Shown here: positions 58,563 through 64,000 of the stretch, in pieces
Layout of the letters: every line of letters begins with the position of its first letter
How positions within the stretch are numbered: position 1 is the first letter of the stretch
NCBI RefSeq assembly: GCF_015905305.1
Contig: NZ_JADZLQ010000001.1
Coordinates: forward strand, 642,589 to 706,588
Length of the DNA: 64,000 nucleotides
Reading direction: 5' to 3'
From: Pinirhizobacter soli
Lineage (GTDB): Bacteria > Pseudomonadota > Gammaproteobacteria > Xanthomonadales > Rhodanobacteraceae
Position numbers and translations under genes: made by a program
The notes under the pieces: generated by a model
What the model saw: only the letters and a program-made list of their open reading frames with translations
Told to the model about the DNA's origin: nothing
The model's database searches: none

Positions 58563-61402
58563 TACAGCGTACGCGCCACTTCGATGCGTTCGAAGCATTC
58601 GATCTGGTCGCCGACCTTGACGTCGTTGTACTGGCGCACGGCGATACCGCACTCCATGCCGTTGCGGACTTCGTCCACCAGTTCCTTGAAGCGGCGCAGC
58701 GATTCGAGCTCGCCCTCGAACACCACGACGTTGTCGCGGAGCACGCGGATCGGCTTGGAGCGCTTGACCGAACCCTCGGTGACCATGCAACCGGCCACGG
58801 CACCGAACTTGGAACTGCGGAAGACGTCGCGAACCTGCGCGATGCCGATGACTTCCTCGCGGATTTCCATCGCCAGCAGGCCCGAAGCCGCCTGGCGTAC
58901 CTGGTCGATCACGTCGTAGATGATCGAGAAGTAGCGCACGTCCAGGCCGCTGGTCTCGATCACCTTGCGCGCCGAGGCATCGGCACGGACGTTGAAGCCG
59001 ATCACCAGCGCCTTGGCGGCAGCGGCGAGGGTGGCATCGGATTCGGTGATGCCACCGACACCAGAGGCGATCACGTTCACGCGCACCATCTCGTTGCCGA
59101 TCTGGGTGAGCGAGTCGCGCAGCGCCTCGACCGAGCCCTGTACGTCGGCCTTGACCAGGATGTTGAGCACCTGCTGGCCTTCGCCCTTGCCCATCTGCGC
59201 CATGATGTCTTCCAGGCGGTTGGACTTGGTACTGACAAGACGCGTTTCGCGGCGCTTCTGCTGACGCTCGGCCGCCACCTGGCGGGCCAGGCGTTCGTCT
59301 TCCACGGCCACGAAATCGTCACCGGATTCCGGCACGCCGGAAAGGCCAAGCACCTGCACGGGAATGGACGGTCCTGCCTCGTCGACCTGGCGGCCGGATT
59401 CATCCACCAGCGCGCGCATGCGGCCATATTCGATACCGCAGACCAGGAAGTCGCCCTTGCGCAGCGTGCCCTGCTGGACCAGCACGGTAGCCACCGGGCC
59501 ACGACCACGGTCGAGGCTGGATTCGATCACCACGCCCGAGGCACGGCCATCGGCCACGGCGCGAAGCTCCATGACCTCGGCCTGGACCGAGATGGCATCG
59601 AGCAGTGCATCGATGCCCATACCGGTCTTGGCCGATACCGGCACGAACTGCGTGTCGCCGCCCCAGTCTTCGGGAATCACTTCCAGGTTGGCCAAGCCCT
59701 GTTTGACGTTGTCCGGGTTGATGCCGTCCTTGTCCATCTTGTTCAGTGCGACGATCAACGGCACCTTGGCCGCCTTGGCGTGCTTGACTGCTTCGATCGT
59801 CTGCGGCATCACGCCGTCGTCGGCCGCCACCACCAGCACGACGATATCCGTGCTCTGCGCACCGCGCTGGCGCATCGACGTAAACGCCGCATGGCCCGGG
59901 GTGTCCAGGAAGGTGACCACGCCCTTGGGCGTTTCGACGTGGTACGCACCGATGTGCTGGGTGATGCCACCGGCTTCGCCCGATGCGACCTTGGTGCGGC
60001 GGATGTAGTCGAGCAGCGATGTCTTGCCGTGGTCGACGTGACCCATGATGGTCACCACCGGCGGACGGGGCAGCTTTTCGCCTTCCAGCTCGGCGGTCTG
60101 GGTGTGGGCCTGCAGCGCCGCCTCGGCATCGTCATCGGACGCGCGCACGGCGGTATGCCCCAGTTCCTCGACGACGAGCACCGCGGTGTCGTGGTCGATG
60201 GTCTGGTTGATGGTGGCCATCACGCCCATCTTGAACAATGCCTTGACCACCTCGGCGCCCTTCACCGCCATCTTCTGGGCGAGATCGGCAACGAGGTTGG
60301 CGTCGGTCACCACCACGTCGCGGACAACGGCGGCGGTGGGACGGGTGAAGCCATGCGGGCCACCGGACGAAGCACCACCGCGCGGGGCCTCGACGCGGCC
60401 ACGGGTCTTGCCACGCGCGCCCTTGCCGGAGCGGCGGGCGCGGTCGGCTTCGGACAGGTGAAGTTCGCCGGCAGCAAAACGCTTGCCGCCTGCCTCACGG
60501 TCACCACGGCCACCGCCACCGCCACCATGACGGGGTTTGGCATTGCCGCGTGAATCGTTGGATGCGGCCACGGCGCCGGGAGCCGGGCGGGCGCCGGCGG
60601 CAGCGGCCGGACGCGGGGCCACGGCCGGCGGCACCACGGGCGCGGGTGCGGCGACGACAGGTGCGGGCGCTGGCGGTGGAGTCGGCTTGATCACGCGCTT
60701 ACGCGGCTCATGCACGCGCGGCAGGATCAGGCCGAAGGAACTGTGGTCGGTGCTGGAACGTTCCGGCGCCGCGGGAGCGGCGGCAGCCGGCGCAGCCGCG
60801 GGGGTCGAAGCCTCCACGGCGGCAGCCTCGACAGGCTCAGCGTTTGCGTTCGAGGCAGCGCGGGAGGCTTCGGCGGCCAGGCGCGCAGCTTCGGCGCGTT
60901 CGGCCTCGACACGACGGGCTTCCTCGGCGGCGGCCTGGGCCTCGGCGGCACGGCGCTGCTCGGCCTCGGCGCGGGCAGCCTCTTCCTGCTCCTGCTGGAC
61001 GCGGGATTCGTGCAGCTTGCGGGCGGCTTCCTCGCGCTCGACATCGACGCCGGCGTCGTCGCCGATGGTGCCCCGCTTGACATAGGTGCGCTTGGCGCGG
61101 ACCTCGACGTTCACCGTCTTGGCCGCACCGGCGCCACGGCCGGATCCGGTATTGACCTTGATCTCGTTGACCGTACGGCGCTTGAGGGTGATCTGGCGCG
61201 GGGCGGCGTCCTCGACTTCGGCCGCGGCCTCACCCTTGCCATGAGTGCGGCGCAGGAAGCCCAGCAGCTTCACCTTTTCGGTGCTGCTGATCACTTGGCC
61301 TTCGTCGGAGAATTTCATGCCCGCCTCGCCAAGCTGTCCAAGCAGCTTGTCGACCGGCATGCCCAATACCTGGGCCAGCTGTTTAATCGTTACATCGGAC
61401 AT
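58562..61402 (-). CDS. infB: Translation initiation factor IF-2
   Basis: GTPase that places initiator tRNA on the 30S subunit. 946 residues: N-terminal domain ([20 protein letters not shown]), a long charged Ala/Glu/Arg-rich coiled region (about 120-340), then the G domain with [12 protein letters not shown] (G1), DTPGHAAFT (G3) and NKMDKDG (G4), and C-terminal domains for initiator tRNA binding. Next to nusA (130 bp upstream) and overlapping rbfA. Confidence 0.98.
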   Translation of the reverse strand: MSDVTIKQLAQVLGMPVDKLLGQLGEAGMKFSDEGQVISSTEKVKLLGFLRRTHGKGEAAAEVEDAAPRQITLKRRTVNEIKVNTGSGRGAGAAKTVNVEVRAKRTYVKRGTIGDDAGVDVEREEAARKLHESRVQQEQEEAARAEAEQRRAAEAQAAAEEARRVEAERAEAARLAAEASRAASNANAEPVEAAAVEASTPAAAPAAAAPAAPERSSTDHSSFGLILPRVHEPRKRVIKPTPPPAPAPVVAAPAPVVPPAVAPRPAAAAGARPAPGAVAASNDSRGNAKPRHGGGGGGRGDREAGGKRFAAGELHLSEADRARRSGKGARGKTRGRVEAPRGGASSGGPHGFTRPTAAVVRDVVVTDANLVADLAQKMAVKGAEVVKALFKMGVMATINQTIDHDTAVLVVEELGHTAVRASDDDAEAALQAHTQTAELEGEKLPRPPVVTIMGHVDHGKTSLLDYIRRTKVASGEAGGITQHIGAYHVETPKGVVTFLDTPGHAAFTSMRQRGAQSTDIVVLVVAADDGVMPQTIEAVKHAKAAKVPLIVALNKMDKDGINPDNVKQGLANLEVIPEDWGGDTQFVPVSAKTGMGIDALLDAISVQAEVMELRAVADGRASGVVIESSLDRGRGPVATVLVQQGTLRKGDFLVCGIEYGRMRALVDESGRQVDEAGPSIPVQVLGLSGVPESGDDFVAVEDERLARQVAAERQQKRRETRLVSTKSNRLEDIMAQMGKGEGQQVLNILVKADVQGSVEALRDSLTQIGNEMVRVNVIASGVGGITESDATLAAAAKALVIGFNVRADASARKVIETSGLDVRYFSIIYDVIDQVRQAASGLLAMEIREEVIGIAQVRDVFRSSKFGAVAGCMVTEGSVKRSKPIRVLRDNVVVFEGELESLRRFKELVDEVRNGMECGIAVRQYNDVKVGDQIECFERIEVARTL

Positions 61403-61532
61403 CGTTACTTTTCTCCGCCAAACCCGCGTGCCGTCCGCGCAAGCCCAAGGCTTTCGCGGCTACCTCCATCCTTGGGGGAAGACCCTTGCAGGCCCTCCCG
61501 CCGATGCCCGTCCCGGGCATCGCCTTCCGCGG

Positions 61533-63038
61533 TCAGCCGCCCTGTTCCAGGCGGGCAATCATCGGTGCGCGCGCGGCCATGATCAGCTGCGCTGCGCGTT
61601 CTTCGTCCATGCCTTCGATATCGATCATTTCATCTACCGCGAGGTCCGCCAGGTCGTCCAGGCTGACCACGCCGCGTTCGGCAAGTGCATAGGCCGTGGC
61701 CTCGTCCATGCCGTCGAGCTCAAGGAGCTCACCGGACGGACGGTGTTCGTCGATGCCTTCTTCCACCGCCAGGGCTTCGGTAAGCAGCGCGTCGCGCGCA
61801 CGGGCGCGGAGTTCCTCGACGATATCTTCGTCAAAGCCTTCCACCGCCAGCAGTTCCGCACTGGGCACGTAGGCGATTTCCTCGACCGAGGAGAAGCCTT
61901 CCTGCACGAGGATATTGGCGATTTCCTGATCCACCTCGAGCTTGTCCATGAACAGCGCGAGCGCGGTTTCCTGCTCGGCTTCGGTCTTGGCGGTGACCTG
62001 GTCCTGGGTCATCACGTTCAACTGCCAGCCGGTGAGCTTGGATGCCAGGCGCACGTTCTGGCCACCGCGGCCGATCGCCTGGGACAACTTGTCCTCGGCC
62101 ACCGCGATGTCCATGGAGTGCTTTTCCTCATCCATGATGATCGACTGGACTTCCGCCGGCGCCATCGCGTTGATCACGTACTGGGCCTGGTTGTCGTGCC
62201 ACAGGATGATGTCCACGCGCTCGCCATTGAGCTCGTTGGAGACCGCCTGCACGCGCGAACCGCGCATGCCGATGCAGGCGCCGATGGGATCGGTGCGGCT
62301 GTCGTGGGCCACCACGGCGATCTTCGCGCGGTCGCCCGGATCGCGGGCACAGCCCTTGATCTCGACCAGGCCCTGGCCGACTTCCGGCACTTCGAGCTTG
62401 AACAGCTCCATCATGAATTCCGGGGCGCTGCGCGAAACGAACAGCTGCGGGCCGCGAATCTCCGACTTCACTTCGTAGAGGTAGCCGCGCACGCGGTCGC
62501 CGACACGGGCCGATTCGCGGGGAATGGTCTTGTCGCGCGGGATGAATGCCTCGGCATTGCTGCCCAGGTCCAGGTAGACGTTGCCCCGCTCCACGCGCTT
62601 GACGATGCCGGTGACCAGCTCGCCCACCCGCTCACGGAAGGCGTCCACCACCTGGGCGCGCTCAGCTTCGCGCACACGCTGCACGATCACCTGCTTGGCG
62701 GCCTGGGCTGCGATACGGCCGAACTCGGCGTTCTCGATCTGGTGCTCGATGGTGTCGCCGACCTCGGCGCCGTCCTGTTCGTCCACGGCGTCCATCAGGC
62801 GTACCTGGTTGAACGGCGATTCCATCTCACCGTCGTCCGCGATCACTTCCCAGCGGCGGAAGGTCTCGTATTCACCGGTGTTGCGGTCGATCGACACGCG
62901 GACGTCCGCATCCTCGTCGGGATAGCGCTTCTTGGCCGCCGAGGCCAGGGCTGCTTCCATCGCATCGAAGATGACATCACGGTGTACGCCCTTCTCGTTG
63001 GCGACCGCGTCCACGACCAGCAGGAGTTCTTTGCTCAT
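61533..63038 (-). CDS. nusA: Transcription termination/antitermination factor NusA
   Basis: RNA polymerase-binding elongation factor. 501 residues: N-terminal polymerase-binding domain ([20 protein letters not shown]), S1 domain ([20 protein letters not shown]), KH1 and KH2 ([39 protein letters not shown]) and two acidic C-terminal repeats. The start at 63038 replaces a longer frame to 63137. Follows rimP by 41 bp. Confidence 0.98.
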   Translation of the reverse strand: MSKELLLVVDAVANEKGVHRDVIFDAMEAALASAAKKRYPDEDADVRVSIDRNTGEYETFRRWEVIADDGEMESPFNQVRLMDAVDEQDGAEVGDTIEHQIENAEFGRIAAQAAKQVIVQRVREAERAQVVDAFRERVGELVTGIVKRVERGNVYLDLGSNAEAFIPRDKTIPRESARVGDRVRGYLYEVKSEIRGPQLFVSRSAPEFMMELFKLEVPEVGQGLVEIKGCARDPGDRAKIAVVAHDSRTDPIGACIGMRGSRVQAVSNELNGERVDIILWHDNQAQYVINAMAPAEVQSIIMDEEKHSMDIAVAEDKLSQAIGRGGQNVRLASKLTGWQLNVMTQDQVTAKTEAEQETALALFMDKLEVDQEIANILVQEGFSSVEEIAYVPSAELLAVEGFDEDIVEELRARARDALLTEALAVEEGIDEHRPSGELLELDGMDEATAYALAERGVVSLDDLADLAVDEMIDIEGMDEERAAQLIMAARAPMIARLEQGG

Positions 63039-63079
63039 TGCCGCTGCTCCAGGGATGCCATCAATGCACCCCAATCTCG

Positions 63080-63583
63080 TTATTGACTGTTCTTTACGCC
63101 CTTCTTGGGCTGCGGCACGTAGCCGAGCGCTGCCCAATCGGGAACCACGCGAGCGCTTTCCACTGCGTCGTGCGCAAATTCGATACGGCCGGTATCGGTG
63201 TCCAGCGCGATACGCTCGCCTTCGACCGACGCGACCTTGCCGCGAAGGCGGCGACGGCCCTCCAGCGGCGACTTCAACAGCACCTTGACCTCCTGCCCTG
63301 CCACCTTGCCGAACTGAGCGGCAGTGAAGAGCGGACGGTCGATACCGGGGGAGGAAACCTCCAGTACATAGTGTCCGGGAATCGGGTCTTCAACATCGAG
63401 CGTGGCTGACAGCTCGCGGCTGGCCGCCTCGCAATCGTCGACGGTGACCTCGCGGCCCTCGACATCCAGATAGACGCGCAGCGTACTCTGCCCATGCGAG
63501 GGCAGGAATTCCACGCCGATGCACTCCACGCCCTGATCGGCGAGGATGCTGCTAAAACGTTGGGCAAGTGCCTGTGTATCCAC
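63080..63583 (-). CDS. rimP: Ribosome maturation factor RimP
   Basis: 30S assembly factor, 167 residues. [20 protein letters not shown], then [20 protein letters not shown] and [16 protein letters not shown] are family blocks; the C-terminal SH3-like half ends in [13 protein letters not shown]. First protein gene of the rimP-nusA-infB operon. Confidence 0.96.
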   Translation of the reverse strand: MDTQALAQRFSSILADQGVECIGVEFLPSHGQSTLRVYLDVEGREVTVDDCEAASRELSATLDVEDPIPGHYVLEVSSPGIDRPLFTAAQFGKVAGQEVKVLLKSPLEGRRRLRGKVASVEGERIALDTDTGRIEFAHDAVESARVVPDWAALGYVPQPKKGVKNSQ

Positions 63584-63628
63584 GTTTCCTACTGTTTGCC
63601 TTGGTTTTTCCGGTCTTCAGAAACAAAA

Positions 63629-63649
63629 AATGGGCTCCAGCGGCCCATT
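63629..63649 (-). terminator. Hairpin/attenuator between tRNA-fMet and rimP
   Basis: 7-bp stem AATGGGC/GCCCATT followed on the minus strand by a run of T. It lies about 45 bp before rimP and could attenuate read-through from the tRNA into the operon. Confidence 0.7.
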
Positions 63650-63729
63650 CCCTTACTACGCCGATGTATCCGACTCTTCCCAATCCCCATGATAGCAAGA
63701 TCGGGAGACGCATCCGTGCGCCCAACAAA

Positions 63730-63750
63730 AAAGCCTCACAAGGAGGCTTT
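63730..63750 (-). terminator. Rho-independent terminator after initiator tRNA
   Basis: 8-bp stem AAAGCCTC/GAGGCTTT with a 5-base loop and a T run on the minus strand, 17 bp after the tRNA 3' end. Confidence 0.85.
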
Positions 63751-63767
63751 CTCGATAAGAAAGGTCC

Positions 63768-63844
<77 letters not shown>

Positions 63845-63915
63845 TCAGAGTCCGCGAAGTATACGGACATGGCCTGAATGTTGCAACAGCGTGCATGAAC
63901 GTTGTCGCGGGGGAA

Positions 63916-63996
63916 TCGGCGGGAGTCGCTTTCGTCACTAAGTCCTCAGTCGGCTTTGCCTCCCTGCGGAAGCGTGACGAAAGCGACTCCCGCCGA
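63916..63996. repeat. 23-bp perfect inverted repeat at window end
   Basis: Arm at 63916-63938 starting TCGGCGGGAGTCGC is exactly complementary to 63974-63996, with 35 bases between. Both arms contain GCGGGAGTCGCTTTCG. No gene overlaps it inside the window; 63845-63915 shows nothing else recognisable. Confidence 0.85.
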
Positions 63997-64000
63997 CTCC

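Noticed and set aside
61245..63086. 613-codon open frame antisense to nusA and infB start
   Set aside because: Covers two certain genes on the opposite strand.

Overview
The window is a GC-rich chromosomal segment of a gammaproteobacterium. Gene content and order (ratA/smpB/ssrA; initiator tRNA-rimP-nusA-infB-rbfA-truB-rpsO-pnp; sucA-sucB-lpd; class III phaC/phaE; a YtrA-type GntR/ABC operon) point to Xanthomonadales (Lysobacterales), most likely Rhodanobacteraceae such as Luteibacter, Dyella or Rhodanobacter. The family assignment is inferred from gene content, not from a search.

Layout. 1-1.3 kb: ratA (cut by the window edge), smpB and tmRNA (trans-translation). 1.3-5.0 kb: a small orphan, a membrane acyltransferase, and an ATP-grasp/flavin monooxygenase pair joined by an ATGA overlap. 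5.0-5.6 kb: tag DNA repair glycosylase. 5.7-9.9 kb: a three-gene operon of periplasmic cupredoxin, membrane EAL phosphodiesterase with a decayed GGDEF domain, and outer-membrane barrel. 10-15.7 kb: M28 lipoprotein peptidase, porin, TonB-dependent receptor. 15.7-16.5 kb: an SDR protein lacking the usual catalytic residues. 16.6-19.5 kb: a YtrA-type operon (two tiny exported proteins, GntR regulator, ABC ATPase, ABC permease) behind a promoter overlapped by a GGTG-N16-CACC operator.

The accessory part is 19.5-30.2 kb: visibly lower GC, no housekeeping genes, three effector/toxin-like proteins without signal peptides, and a small protein overlapping the last toxin's stop that looks like its immunity partner. 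Two of the three carry zinc-deaminase signatures (HAE/PCxxC in the 414-residue protein; a C-terminal DTE/PCASC domain in a 2324-residue multidomain protein). Its right edge holds two short relics of further copies of the first two genes, in opposite orientations. A 34-bp near-perfect direct repeat, which is the terminator of the upstream ABC operon, lies on both sides of the four genes. I regard this as the most novel region.

30.2-49.1 kb is core metabolism and information processing: fumC, purB, cysK, the ribosomal oxygenase gene with a DUF7931-like neighbour, the 2-oxoglutarate dehydrogenase operon, a LOG-family hydrolase, a quinone oxidoreductase, a PilH-like regulator, cbpA, gyrA, gtrA-like and mtnA. 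49.1-52.6 kb is a tandem duplication of a Tat-exported tyrosinase including its flanks. 52.6-54.6 kb encodes class III polyhydroxyalkanoate synthase. 54.6-63.9 kb is the translation/transcription operon, read right to left from the initiator tRNA to pnp. No gap between genes exceeds about 300 bases.
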